Positions 1 through 9,039 of a DNA stretch of 37,734 bases are shown here, piece after piece (position 1 is the first letter of the stretch; every line of letters starts with the position of its first letter). This stretch comes from Emcibacter sp. (GTDB taxonomy: Bacteria > Pseudomonadota > Alphaproteobacteria > Sphingomonadales > Emcibacteraceae), in contig JALSHF010000219.1 in assembly GCA_026982375.1 (NCBI GenBank), positions 1 through 37,734 on the forward strand. Reading direction: 5' to 3'. The notes beneath the pieces are model-generated. The model made no database searches. It saw nothing but the letters and a program-made list of their open reading frames with translations, and was not told where the DNA came from. The position numbers and the translations under genes were made by a program.

Positions 1-678
1 CCGATCCTTGCCCCTGTTATGTCCAAAAACCTTGTGGAAAATGACTATAAAGTTGTTGAACGCCAAATGGTTATGGTGAGCCGATGGACATTAATGGTGC
101 AATGTTTGCTTGTGGTGATTGCGGTATTTTACGGCGAAGCTTTAATGGGATTGATTGCGGGCGAAGATACGGAAAAGGCCCTTCTGGTTTCAAGCGGAAT
201 TATTCTGGTCTTTTTGATGATTGGCGAGACGGTTAATGGCGGTTTTGGCATGACGGACATGCCTATTCTGTACCGCTACCCCATATTTAATCCGGTTATA
301 TCGGTTATTATGGTGCCGCTTTATGTGGTTTTAGCCGCTGTCTTTGTTACCGTTCTTGATCTTGGGGTTGAGGGGGTGGCCATGGCTTTATGCACCATAT
401 ATATTCTGATGAATTTGGTTCGGATCATTACCGTTCGGCGCTTGATGGGCATTAATATGCTACAAATGAGCCTGCTAAAAGTGGTGTTGGCCGCTGTGGG
501 TTCTGGCCTGTTGTTCAAGCTGCTTTCCCATTATTCTCCCATTGATATTCTGGGCGGCAGCGGCAGCGCCATTGGCATAACGTTACTTATCCTTCTCTAT
601 ATATTCTCTGTCATCACTTTCTGCCTGACCGCCGGTGACAAGGCAAGACTTATGGCAAAATTTAGCCGTAAAGAGTAA
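1..678 (+). CDS. Oligosaccharide flippase family protein (3' part)
   Basis: The reading frame is open from the first base of the window, so the gene starts upstream and only about 225 C-terminal residues are seen. An internal ATG at base 19 is unlikely to be the start. The protein is strongly hydrophobic, with about five to six membrane segments separated by short charged loops. The stretch before the first visible segment (EN..YKVVERQMVMVSRW) resembles the interdomain region of Wzx-like polysaccharide flippases of the MOP superfamily. Members move lipid-linked sugar units across the inner membrane for O-antigen or exopolysaccharide assembly. The family call is from overall character, not a signature motif. 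No terminator was seen downstream, and a tRNA gene on the other strand follows within 50 bp. Confidence 0.7.
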   Translation, partial: PILAPVMSKNLVENDYKVVERQMVMVSRWTLMVQCLLVVIAVFYGEALMGLIAGEDTEKALLVSSGIILVFLMIGETVNGGFGMTDMPILYRYPIFNPVISVIMVPLYVVLAAVFVTVLDLGVEGVAMALCTIYILMNLVRIITVRRLMGINMLQMSLLKVVLAAVGSGLLFKLLSHYSPIDILGGSGSAIGITLLILLYIFSVITFCLTAGDKARLMAKFSRKE

Positions 679-725
679 GTGATTTTATATTTGAATTAGA
701 GAAAAATTGGGATAGACGTTTAAAC

Positions 726-815
726 TGGCGGAGAGGGAGGGATTCGAACCCTCGAAGGGCTTGCACCCTTGCCAGTTTTCAAGACTGGTGCATTCAACCG
801 CTCTGCCACCTCTCC
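726..815 (-). tRNA. tRNA-Ser(UGA)
   Basis: Read on the minus strand, this is a 90-nt class II tRNA. The acceptor stem GGAGAGG (809-815) pairs with CCTCTCC (730-736). The discriminator G (729) is followed by an encoded CCA (726-728). The anticodon loop contains CTTGAAA, giving anticodon TGA. A GGTTCGAATCC T-arm and a long variable arm, both expected for serine tRNA, are present. It decodes UCA and related serine codons. Confidence 0.97.
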
Positions 816-1069
816 GTGTCAATAAATTCAGGCTGAATATATGTGAGAACAGGATTTAGCCGATCGCCATACTGAGGTCAAGAACTGAATTGCCCCTGTT
901 GAATTTTTATCTTGGAATAATCCACAGTAATGTATAAAATTCCCTCTGCGATGGTAAAATGCATAAATGCCTTTATATTGTCATCATTTGTCGACATTAT
1001 AGGCTGTGATTAACGGCAAAAAAATACGATTGACCGGGGATTTTTAATGATAGGGCTTTGGATAAAGTG

Positions 1070-2134
1070 ATGAACAGTAAAAAAACTATTTCCATATTTT
1101 TTATTTCCTTTTTATTCATTGCTGGGGGGGTATTTCCCTTTGTTCCAGAAGCCAAAAGCGCAAAAACCGTTCCTGATAATCCGCTAAGCTTTGCGCAATG
1201 GCGCGCAGAGCTTAAAACCGAGGCCATGACAAAGGGCATTTCCGCTGAAACATTTGATAGGGCCTTTGCGGGCGTTGAGCCTAATCCGAAAGTCATCAAG
1301 CTTGACCGTCATCAACCGGAATTTACCCAGACCTATGCCAATTATATTTCCAAACGGGTCAGTAGCACGCGTATTGCCAAGGGCCGCGAAAAAATCTCGG
1401 AGAATGCCGATATTCTAACGGCTGTTGCTCAAAGGATCGGCGTTCAACAGAGGTTCATTGCGGGTATCTGGGGCATGGAAACAAATTACGGCAGCTATAC
1501 CGGCGGCTATAATGTTATCCGGTCACTGGCCACATTGGCCTATGACATGCGCCGCAGCAGCTATTTTCGAACGCAGCTGATCAAGGCCTTGCAAATTCTG
1601 GAAGAAGGCCATGTGCTGCCGGCTAATTTCAAGGGATCATGGGCCGGCGCCATGGGGCAGGGACAATTCATGCAGTCCAGCTTCTTTGCTTATGCCTATG
1701 ATTTTGACGGCGATGGCAAGAAAGATATATGGGATAACAAGGCAGATGTTTTTGCCTCAATCGGAAATTATCTAAAGGAGCATGGCTGGCAGACAAACCG
1801 CACATGGGGCCGGCAAGTGTCCCTGCCAAAGGATGTGAATGGTCTGTGGCAACAGGTCAAACAAACAGGAAAAGTTAAATATTGCCGCCGGGCCTTAAAA
1901 GACCACAGCAAACAACTGACCATGAATGAGTGGCAGGCCTTGGGGGTCAGAACAATTTACGGCAGTGACCTGCCCCTTGTGGCCGACCCCGCGTTTAAAG
2001 CCTCTTTGGTGATGCCGGCGGGCAAGGACGGGCCGGCGTTTTTAACCTATAAAAACTTCAGAGCGCTTTTAAGTTATAATTGTTCTAATTTCTACGCCCT
2101 TGGGGTTAGCTTGCTTTCGGATGAATTAAAATGA
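1070..2134 (+). CDS. Lytic murein transglycosylase, MltB family
   Basis: This is a periplasmic enzyme that cleaves the glycan backbone of peptidoglycan to form 1,6-anhydro-MurNAc ends. The N-terminus is a signal peptide (MNSKK followed by a hydrophobic core, with probable cleavage near EAKSA). The catalytic domain covers roughly residues 40-330. It shows WGMETNYG with the catalytic Glu (residue 137 counted from this start), GAMGQGQFMQSSF, and the EF-hand-like DFDGDGKKDIWD loop typical of MltB. The C-terminal PG_binding_1 domain found in some relatives is absent. ATG 1070 was chosen because it gives a clean signal peptide; an in-frame TTG at 1058 would add four residues. The stop overlaps the RlpA start (ATGA), so translation is probably coupled. 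A run of seven G lies in the signal-peptide codons at 1124-1130. Confidence 0.9.
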   Translation: MNSKKTISIFFISFLFIAGGVFPFVPEAKSAKTVPDNPLSFAQWRAELKTEAMTKGISAETFDRAFAGVEPNPKVIKLDRHQPEFTQTYANYISKRVSSTRIAKGREKISENADILTAVAQRIGVQQRFIAGIWGMETNYGSYTGGYNVIRSLATLAYDMRRSSYFRTQLIKALQILEEGHVLPANFKGSWAGAMGQGQFMQSSFFAYAYDFDGDGKKDIWDNKADVFASIGNYLKEHGWQTNRTWGRQVSLPKDVNGLWQQVKQTGKVKYCRRALKDHSKQLTMNEWQALGVRTIYGSDLPLVADPAFKASLVMPAGKDGPAFLTYKNFRALLSYNCSNFYALGVSLLSDELK

Positions 2135-2937
2135 TGTTTTTACAAAGAGCTGTCATTATCGGGTTTTCTCTGATTGTCGCAGGTTGCGGCGCAACTAAAA
2201 ACACCTATGAAGCTTCTGTCCCAAATCCAATTCACAAAGTTGGCAATCCCTATAAAATTGCCGGAAAAACCTATCACCCGGCGATTGACCCGCATTATGA
2301 CAGGGTGGGGCTTGCCTCATGGTATGGCAGCCAGTTTCATGGCCGCAAAACGGCAAACGGCGATGTCTTTAATATGAATGACTTAACGGCGGCCCATACG
2401 ACGCTGCCCATGCCCAGTCATGTGCGGGTTACCAATATCGAAAATGGCCGCTGGCTTATTCTTATGGTGAATGACAGGGGCCCATTTGTTGGGGACCGGA
2501 TCATTGATGTATCGCGCCGCGCCGCGCAATTACTGGGTTTTGAAAAAAAAGGTGTGACAAAGGTCAGAGTACAGGCCGTGACTGGCCCGCGCGGCGAATT
2601 GCCGAAACAAATTATCGCCCGGGAAACAACCCCAAAACCGCCCGTCATTACAGCGCCGGTTGTTCAGCTGGCCCAGAATGAAGCCATGACAACTGAAACT
2701 AAAGCCAAGAGAATATATGTTCAAATCGGGGCTTATGCAAATCAAAAGAACGCAAAAAAAGTTGTTAATGCTGTCCACCATATTAGCGATACAAAGATGG
2801 AAGAGGTCGATATAAACGGCCAGAATCTATATCGTGTCCGGGTTGGGCCGCAGCCAACTGTTGAATTAGCCGAGATTATACTTGGCAGAATATTATCGTT
2901 GGGCCACAATACGGCTCGTATCATTATGGACTATTAA
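2131..2937 (+). CDS. rlpA: RlpA family septal-ring lytic transglycosylase with SPOR domain
   Basis: This is an outer-membrane lipoprotein expected to act on stem-peptide-free ('denuded') glycan at the division site. The signal sequence ends in the lipobox VAGC with lipidated Cys19. A double-psi beta-barrel domain (about residues 59-150) contains GLASWYG, FHGRKTANG, LTAAH and VNDRGPF. A SPOR domain (about 192-268) begins YVQIGAYANQKNAKK and should bind denuded glycans. At the place where Pseudomonas RlpA is thought to carry its catalytic Glu (NGE), this protein has Asp78 (NGDVF); the partner His89 in TAAH is kept. It overlaps the transglycosylase by 4 bp and precedes a carboxypeptidase, forming a cell-wall remodelling set. 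Confidence 0.93.
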   Translation: MMFLQRAVIIGFSLIVAGCGATKNTYEASVPNPIHKVGNPYKIAGKTYHPAIDPHYDRVGLASWYGSQFHGRKTANGDVFNMNDLTAAHTTLPMPSHVRVTNIENGRWLILMVNDRGPFVGDRIIDVSRRAAQLLGFEKKGVTKVRVQAVTGPRGELPKQIIARETTPKPPVITAPVVQLAQNEAMTTETKAKRIYVQIGAYANQKNAKKVVNAVHHISDTKMEEVDINGQNLYRVRVGPQPTVELAEIILGRILSLGHNTARIIMDY

Positions 2938-2964
2938 AAAATATATTCAGATCAGAAATTTTAT

Positions 2965-4125
2965 ATGATGAAAAATAAAATGCTAAAATCAGTATGCAGT
3001 CTTGCTATCTTCTGCTTGGGCTTTACTTATGCGCAGGCCTATCAATTTAAAACCCCCGCCAAACATGCCATTATGGTAGAGGGCGCGACAGGGGCCGTTC
3101 TGTTTGAACATGAGGCAGATGTTCAGATGCCGCCGTCATCAATGAGCAAGTTAATGACCATTTACCTTACTTTTGAAAGATTGCGGGACGGCAATATAAT
3201 ATTGGATGATAAATTCGAGGTTAGTGAGACTGTCTGGCGAAAATGGCGGCTTCAAGGGTCAACCATGTTTCTTAAGGCCGGGCAAAAGGTTACCGTACAT
3301 GACTTGTTAATGGGCGTGGTGGTGCAATCCGGCAATGATGCCTGCGCTGTATTGGCAGAGGGGCTGGCAGGTTCCGAAGAGGCCTTTGTCCATTGGAGCA
3401 ATGAAAAGGCCAAAGAACTGGGCATGACTAATTCCCATTTTACCAATGTGAATGGCTGGCCCGATGAAGACCATTATATGTCTTCGCGGGATTTGGCAAT
3501 CTTATCCCAGAAACTGGTGACGGATTTCCCGGAATATTATCCGATGTTCAAGGAGAAAAAATTTACCTTTAACGATATATCGCAAACCAACCGTAACCCG
3601 CTTTTATACAGCATGCCTGCTGCTGATGGCCTGAAAACCGGTCATACAGAGGCTGCGGGCTATGGCCTTGTCGCATCGGCCGTGGAAAAGGGGCGCCGCT
3701 TGATATTGGTGGTTAACGGGCTGAAAAGCAACCGCGCCCGCGCCCGCGAAGCCGAACGGTTATTACGGCATGGTTTTCGCGATTTTAGTGTTTACCCACT
3801 GTTTAAAGCGGGTGACATTGTGGATTCCGCCAATGTTTGGCTGGGAGAAAATGGTAAAGTTCCCCTGATTATAGAAGATGATGTCGTGCTGTCGATCAGC
3901 CGTCAGGACCGGCGAAAGATGAAAGCTAAAATCATTTATACCGGCCCCATACCGGCGCCCATCGTTAAAGGCCAACCTATTGCTATCCTTGAGATTTCAG
4001 CAAAAGATATGAAACCCATCGAATTTCCCCTTGTGGCCGGTGCCGATATTTCAAAATTAGGCGGGGTAAGTCGCTTGAAAGCGGCCTTTAACTATCTTTT
4101 GATGGGGTCTGCCGGCAGTGAATAG
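2965..4125 (+). CDS. D-alanyl-D-alanine carboxypeptidase (PBP5/6 type)
   Basis: This is a low-molecular-mass penicillin-binding protein that trims the terminal D-Ala from peptidoglycan pentapeptides in the periplasm. A signal peptide ends near TYAQA (residue about 25). All three serine-acyltransferase motifs are present: SMSK (Ser59 nucleophile, Lys62), SGN (122-124) and KTG (224-226). The C-terminal part (about 285-386) matches the beta-rich PBP5 C-domain and ends with a possible membrane-anchoring segment. At 386 aa the length is normal for DacA/DacC/DacF proteins; I cannot choose a symbol. Two adjacent ATG codons (2965, 2968) are possible starts. The gene overlaps tmk by 8 bp, so the cell-wall genes and the tmk-holB run probably share a transcript. 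Confidence 0.92.
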   Translation: MMKNKMLKSVCSLAIFCLGFTYAQAYQFKTPAKHAIMVEGATGAVLFEHEADVQMPPSSMSKLMTIYLTFERLRDGNIILDDKFEVSETVWRKWRLQGSTMFLKAGQKVTVHDLLMGVVVQSGNDACAVLAEGLAGSEEAFVHWSNEKAKELGMTNSHFTNVNGWPDEDHYMSSRDLAILSQKLVTDFPEYYPMFKEKKFTFNDISQTNRNPLLYSMPAADGLKTGHTEAAGYGLVASAVEKGRRLILVVNGLKSNRARAREAERLLRHGFRDFSVYPLFKAGDIVDSANVWLGENGKVPLIIEDDVVLSISRQDRRKMKAKIIYTGPIPAPIVKGQPIAILEISAKDMKPIEFPLVAGADISKLGGVSRLKAAFNYLLMGSAGSE

Positions 4126-4801
4126 TGAAAATGATGAATCACCTCGGGGGAAATTTATCTCTTTCGAGGGGGGGGAAGGTACCGGCAAATCGACGCAGGT
4201 AAAAACATTGCAGGACACGCTCAAGGTCAGGGGCATTGACGTTATTCTTACCCGTGAGCCAGGCGGCGCGCCGGGTGCCGAAGAAATTCGCGCTCTTTTG
4301 CTGACCGGTGACCCTGATAAATGGGTTCCCATGACGGAGGTTCTGTTGTTTTATGCGGCGCGTGTGGATCATCTTCAACGAACAATATTGCCGGCCCTTG
4401 AGGCGGGCAAGTGGGTTATCACGGATCGTTACGCCGATTCAACCTTTGCCTATCAGGGCGCAGGCCATGGCATAGCTGCCACGGTTATTCAGCAAATACA
4501 CCGGATCACGACGGATAATTTCTGGCCTGATATGACCATTCTTCTGGATGCTGATCCTGAAGAGGGGCTATTGCGGGCAAATAACCGGGAAGCAGAAATA
4601 TCTGAAAATCTGCGGGAAGACCGATTTGAAAAAATGGCGGGCAGCTATCATCAACGTTTACGTAAAGCTTTCCTTGAAATTGCGGCGGAAAATCAGGATC
4701 GTTTTCATATTGTGCCAGCGGCGGGTTCAATTGATGCCGTGGCAAGACGTATATGGCAGAAGGTCACGGCGGCTTATGGCCCTGAAATAGACCAAATTTA
4801 G
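4118..4801 (+). CDS. tmk: Thymidylate kinase
   Basis: This enzyme phosphorylates dTMP to dTDP in the cytoplasm, an essential step of dTTP synthesis. The P-loop is EGGEGTGKST (about residues 17-26). The DR(Y) dTMP-binding motif is in DRYADSTFAYQG (103-114), and TREPGG lies at 45-50. The length of 227 aa is normal, with about ten extra polar residues before the core. The start is GTG at 4118 inside the previous gene; the nearby ATG at 4131 is in another frame. A run of eight G (4168-4175) lies in the P-loop codons. It is followed by holB, an old and widespread pairing. Confidence 0.95.
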   Translation: MNSENDESPRGKFISFEGGEGTGKSTQVKTLQDTLKVRGIDVILTREPGGAPGAEEIRALLLTGDPDKWVPMTEVLLFYAARVDHLQRTILPALEAGKWVITDRYADSTFAYQGAGHGIAATVIQQIHRITTDNFWPDMTILLDADPEEGLLRANNREAEISENLREDRFEKMAGSYHQRLRKAFLEIAAENQDRFHIVPAAGSIDAVARRIWQKVTAAYGPEIDQI

Positions 4802-4808
4802 GAAGTAA

Positions 4809-5912
4809 ATGCGGGATAGTGAAGAAAATACCGATAAAGCGCGCGGCTTTGATTTATATGGCCATGACGCGGCCCAGCAAATGTTTCTGGATGCCTATAA
4901 TTCTGACCGGCTGCATCATGCGTGGTTGATTACCGGCCCGCGCGGTATTGGCAAGGCCTCACTCGCCTATAAAATGGCGCGGTTTCTGCTTAGTAACCCG
5001 CCAGAAGATAACGGCCTGTTCGGGGATGTTTTGCCTGAAACGCTCCCTGTGACACTTGCGACAGATGAGCTTTCGCCGGTTAATAAAATAATTTCTGCGG
5101 GCAGTCACGGCGATATCATTGTCATAGAGCGTAAGCCAAATGAGAAAACCGGCAAAATGAAGGCGGAAATTGTCGTCGATGATGTGCGTAAATTGCAAAA
5201 TTTTTTCAACAAAACTTCGACCGAAGGCGGCTGGCGCATTGCTATTATTGACAGCGCCGATGAAATGAACCGCAATGCGGCGAATGCGGTGCTTAAAGCA
5301 TTGGAGGAGCCGCCAAAGAATGCGTTACTTATTCTGCTGGCCCATGCACCGGGCAAGCTTTTGCCCACGATCACCTCGCGTTGCCGTCAATTACGGTTAA
5401 ATCCGCTGCCCTTTGAGACTGTTTGCGCCATACTGAGTCGGCATTACCCGGATATTGGCCCTGATGAAATTGCGGGCTACGGCGTGTTAAGTGACGGCAG
5501 CCCGGGATATGCCATCAATCTTGTGGAACATCAGGGGCTTGAGTTATATATTCAGCTACTTGAAATTCTGGCTTCCTTGCCGGCACTGGACGTGCCGATG
5601 GCTCATAAACTGGCCGGCAGCCTTAGCCTTAAGGCTGCGGAACCGAAATATATCCTGTTTGGTGAATTGCTCACGGCCTTTATCAATCGCATGATCCGTC
5701 ATGTCTGTGCCGTGCAAGCCGGCGATATAAGCCCTGTAAAACCCGTGCTTACAGGAGAGCTTGACCTTATGTTGCAATTAGGGCAAAGAATTCCCCTTGA
5801 TCACTGGGCCGAGCTGTGGGAAAAGGTAACCCATAAAATGGCTCAGGTAAATTTAGATCGCAAGCAAGTGATTCTCAATGTCTTGACCCTGTTAAGTCAA
5901 AATCTAAAGTAA
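4809..5912 (+). CDS. holB: DNA polymerase III subunit delta'
   Basis: This is a clamp-loader subunit that helps load the beta sliding clamp onto primed DNA. It is an AAA+ protein of 367 aa. A Walker A-like GPRGIGKAS (about 43-51) is retained, unlike the degenerate E. coli delta'. There is DSADEMN at the Walker B position, ALEEPPKNAL in the sensor region, and the SRC motif in ITSRCRQL. The start ATG 4809 has a good AGGAAG ribosome-binding site 5 bp upstream. It lies 7 bp after tmk and before metG, the common tmk-holB context. Confidence 0.93.
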   Translation: MRDSEENTDKARGFDLYGHDAAQQMFLDAYNSDRLHHAWLITGPRGIGKASLAYKMARFLLSNPPEDNGLFGDVLPETLPVTLATDELSPVNKIISAGSHGDIIVIERKPNEKTGKMKAEIVVDDVRKLQNFFNKTSTEGGWRIAIIDSADEMNRNAANAVLKALEEPPKNALLILLAHAPGKLLPTITSRCRQLRLNPLPFETVCAILSRHYPDIGPDEIAGYGVLSDGSPGYAINLVEHQGLELYIQLLEILASLPALDVPMAHKLAGSLSLKAAEPKYILFGELLTAFINRMIRHVCAVQAGDISPVKPVLTGELDLMLQLGQRIPLDHWAELWEKVTHKMAQVNLDRKQVILNVLTLLSQNLK

Positions 5913-5939
5913 GAAAATATAACCTAGGGTATTCCAGAG

Positions 5940-7493
5940 ATGACGGCCAAATCAGCCTTTTACATCACAACGCCAATTTATTATGTCAATGACATTCCCC
6001 ATATCGGCCATGCTTATACCACACTTGCCTGTGATGTTTTGGCGCGTTTCAAGCGGATGGATGGCTATGATGTCATGTTTCTAACGGGCACGGACGAGCA
6101 TGGACAGAAAGTTGAAAAGTCTGCTGCCGCCAAGGGAAAAGATCCGCTTGCTTTTTGTGATGAGGTATCGATGCGTTTTCGAGATCTTGCCAAATTCATG
6201 AATTTTTCCAATGATGACTTTATCCGCACCACAGAAGAGCGTCATAAAATAGCCTGTCAGGCTTTATGGAAAAAGCTTGAAGAAAGCGGTAATATTTATC
6301 TTGATAAATATTCCGGCTGGTATTCGGTGCGCGATGAGGCATATTATGCCGAGGGCGAACTGATAGAAGGCAAAAATGACGAAAAACTGGCCCCCACAGG
6401 TGCACCTGTTGAATGGGTCGAAGAAGAAAGCTATTTTTTCAAACTATCCGCATGGGAAGATGCGCTCCTGAAATATTATGAAGACTTGCCGGAAACCGTG
6501 CTGCCGAAAAGCCGTAAAAATGAAGTTAAAAGCTTTGTAGAGGGGGGCTTGCGGGATTTGTCCGTATCCAGAACCAGTTTTTCATGGGGCGTTCCCGTTC
6601 CCGGAAATGACAAGCATATCATGTATGTCTGGATTGATGCGCTCACCAATTATTTAACGGCAGCGGGCTATCCCGATGTGGATAATGAGAAATTTCAGAA
6701 ATTCTGGCCCGCAGATGTCCATATGGTGGGTAAAGATATTCTGCGCTTTCATGCGGTTTACTGGCCGGCATTTCTCATGGCCGCAGGGGTTGAGCCCCCA
6801 AAAAGGATCTATGCCCATGGCTGGTGGACAAATGAGGGGCAGAAAATTTCCAAATCAACAGGAAATGTCATTGATCCGTTTGACATTGTCGAAGAATTTG
6901 GTCTTGATCAGGTGCGGTATTTCCTCATGCGGGAAGTCCCTTTTGGCAATGATGGTGATTTCTCGCGCACCGCGATGATTAACCGCATTAATTCGGATCT
7001 TGCCAATGATCTTGGTAATCTGGCCCAGCGTTCGCTCAGCATGATTTTCAAAAACTGCAACGGTCAAATTCCGCAAATTGGTGACTTTACAACAGAAGAT
7101 AAGAAAATTCTGGCTGCCGTCGATGGTTTGCTGCCCCAAATCCGTGAGCTGATGGACAGCCAAAGCATCAACAAGGCTTTGGAGGTCATCTGGAAGGTTG
7201 TGTCCGACTGTAACGTTTATTTCGCAGGGCAGGCGCCGTGGGCCTTGAAAACCACCGAGCCTGATCGCATGGGGACAGTGTTATATGTTACCGCCGAAGT
7301 GGTGCGTCAGATTGGCATATTGATCAGCTTTATCATGCCGGATTCATCAGAAAAACTGCTTGACCAGATTAACGTCCCTGTTGAAAGTCGTGGTTTTTCC
7401 GCGCTCGGCACGTCGGGGCGTTTGGTGCCCGGAACGCAACTGGATAAACCGGAAGGTGTCTTTCCCCGCTATGTGGAGGAAAAAGAAAAATGA
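5940..7493 (+). CDS. metG: Methionyl-tRNA synthetase
   Basis: This is a class I aminoacyl-tRNA synthetase that charges tRNA-Met with methionine. The HIGH motif is HIGH at 21-24 (PHIGHAYTT). The KMSKS motif is KISKS at 302-306. The connective-peptide region (SGWYSVRDEAYYAEGEL) has no CxxC pairs, so this is the zinc-free form common in Alphaproteobacteria. At 517 aa it also lacks the C-terminal tRNA-binding (Trbp111-like) extension of E. coli MetRS. The last 4 bp overlap the TatD-family start. Confidence 0.97.
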   Translation: MTAKSAFYITTPIYYVNDIPHIGHAYTTLACDVLARFKRMDGYDVMFLTGTDEHGQKVEKSAAAKGKDPLAFCDEVSMRFRDLAKFMNFSNDDFIRTTEERHKIACQALWKKLEESGNIYLDKYSGWYSVRDEAYYAEGELIEGKNDEKLAPTGAPVEWVEEESYFFKLSAWEDALLKYYEDLPETVLPKSRKNEVKSFVEGGLRDLSVSRTSFSWGVPVPGNDKHIMYVWIDALTNYLTAAGYPDVDNEKFQKFWPADVHMVGKDILRFHAVYWPAFLMAAGVEPPKRIYAHGWWTNEGQKISKSTGNVIDPFDIVEEFGLDQVRYFLMREVPFGNDGDFSRTAMINRINSDLANDLGNLAQRSLSMIFKNCNGQIPQIGDFTTEDKKILAAVDGLLPQIRELMDSQSINKALEVIWKVVSDCNVYFAGQAPWALKTTEPDRMGTVLYVTAEVVRQIGILISFIMPDSSEKLLDQINVPVESRGFSALGTSGRLVPGTQLDKPEGVFPRYVEEKEK

Positions 7494-8269
7494 TCGTTGA
7501 TAGCCATTGCCACTTGAATTACGGCACCATGATGGAAGATATGCCCGGCGTTATGGCCCGCGCGAAAAATGCGGGAGTCGAGGTCATGCTGGCCATCAAT
7601 GCCCGCCTGAGCGAATATGATGATGTTTTGGCCTTGGCAGAAGAATATGACCATGTTTATGCCACCGTCGGCAGTCATCCCCATGAGGCTGAGAAAGAAC
7701 CGGGCATACAGGCCGCGCAGCTGATCGAAAAATCTCACCATAAAAAAGTCATTGGTATCGGCGAAAGCGGGCTTGATTTTTATTATGAATATGCCCCGCG
7801 TGACTTGCAAGAAGCCAATTTCCGGGCGCATATTGAGGCATCCCGCGCAACCGGATTACCGTTAATTGTTCATGCCCGTGATGCCGATGATCAATGTATG
7901 GCGGTCATGCGTGATGAGATGGAGAAGGGGGCCTATCCCGCCGTTATTCACTGTTTTACCGCATCCCGCAGCTTTGCCGAGGCCAGTCTTGAATTGGGGT
8001 TTTATATCTCGATTTCCGGCATTGTGACTTTTAATAGCGCAAAAGAGCTTCAGGAAGTTACCAAGATCATTCCGCTGGACAGATTGCTGATTGAAACCGA
8101 TGCGCCTTATCTGGCCCCCGTGCCAAAGCGCGGGAAACCAAATGAGCCTTCCTACGTTAAATTCACGGCTGAATTTTTATCCCGGCATCTGGATATTCCT
8201 TATGAGGATTTAGCCAAGGCAACCACAGATAATTTTTATCGGCTTTTCACCAAGGCCGCGCGGCAATGA
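7490..8269 (+). CDS. TatD family metal-dependent hydrolase (YcfH-like)
   Basis: This is an amidohydrolase-fold protein; family members are 3'-5' DNA/RNA exonucleases or broader phosphodiesterases. Metal ligands are visible: HCH (H6, H8), Glu92 in GIGESGLDFYY, H128 in IVHARDAD, H154 in IHCFT, and the Asp in ETDAPYLAP. At 259 aa the length is usual. Its position after tmk, holB and metG matches the E. coli tmk-holB-ycfH neighbourhood, so it is most likely the YcfH orthologue. It overlaps both neighbours by 4 bp (ATGA junctions), implying one coupled operon. The physiological substrate is not known from sequence. Confidence 0.92.
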   Translation: MIVDSHCHLNYGTMMEDMPGVMARAKNAGVEVMLAINARLSEYDDVLALAEEYDHVYATVGSHPHEAEKEPGIQAAQLIEKSHHKKVIGIGESGLDFYYEYAPRDLQEANFRAHIEASRATGLPLIVHARDADDQCMAVMRDEMEKGAYPAVIHCFTASRSFAEASLELGFYISISGIVTFNSAKELQEVTKIIPLDRLLIETDAPYLAPVPKRGKPNEPSYVKFTAEFLSRHLDIPYEDLAKATTDNFYRLFTKAARQ

Positions 8270-9021
8270 AAATTGTGATTCTTGGTTGTGGAACGTCTAC
8301 GGGCGTACCAAAAATTGGCGGAAAATGGGGCGTTTGCGATCCCGGAAACCCCAAGAACAGACGCCGCCGGTCTTCGATTTATGTTGAAGAGCAGGATACC
8401 AAAATTATCATAGACACAACGCCGGATTTGCGGGAGCAATGTCTGGATGCCAATATCTGCCGCCTTGATGGCGTGCTTTATACCCATGATCATGCGGATC
8501 ATACCCACGGCATTGATGATCTGCGGGCCATATCTCATATTATGAAACGCCGCCTTGATGCTTACGGTGATACAAAAACCATGGCGGTGCTGAAAAGACG
8601 CTTTGACTATATTTTTGAGAGCCGGGGCGGCTATCCTGCGATCCTTAATGCCCATGAAATTACTTGTGACAAATTCACTATCGGCAGCTTGCCAGTGCAG
8701 CCTTTTGAATTGATTCACGGCAATGTTATGACATTAGGCTTTCGTTTAAATGAAATGGCTTATACAACTGATCTTAATGCAATACCTGAGGAAAGTGAGC
8801 GCTATTTATATGACCTTGATTTATGGATTGTTGATGCCCTGAGGCCAGAACCTCATGCAACCCATTCTCATTTGGCGCAAACCCTGGACTGGATTGAGAA
8901 GTTTAAACCCAAACGGGCGATCCTGACTCATATGACGTGGGATATGGATTATGAAACACTGAAAAAAACACTTCCCAATCACATCGAACCGGCTTATGAC
9001 GGCATGGTTATTCATATTTAG
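8266..9021 (+). CDS. MBL-fold metallo-hydrolase (PhnP-like)
   Basis: This is a metallo-beta-lactamase-fold hydrolase, cytoplasmic, 251 aa. The signature THDHADHTHG supplies H74, H76, D78 and H79. Further metal-site candidates are HGNVM near 150 and the late THMTWD. The N-terminal half resembles PhnP: GCGTSTGVPKIG, then a loop WGVCDPGNPKNRRRRSS that holds a cysteine. PhnP is a cyclic phosphodiesterase, but no phosphonate genes are near. In Alphaproteobacteria this gene travels with tatD and metG, so a nucleotide-related role is more likely; the substrate is unknown. It overlaps tatD by 4 bp. Confidence 0.88.
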   Translation: MKIVILGCGTSTGVPKIGGKWGVCDPGNPKNRRRRSSIYVEEQDTKIIIDTTPDLREQCLDANICRLDGVLYTHDHADHTHGIDDLRAISHIMKRRLDAYGDTKTMAVLKRRFDYIFESRGGYPAILNAHEITCDKFTIGSLPVQPFELIHGNVMTLGFRLNEMAYTTDLNAIPEESERYLYDLDLWIVDALRPEPHATHSHLAQTLDWIEKFKPKRAILTHMTWDMDYETLKKTLPNHIEPAYDGMVIHI

Positions 9022-9039
9022 GATTTAAAAAATCATAGC

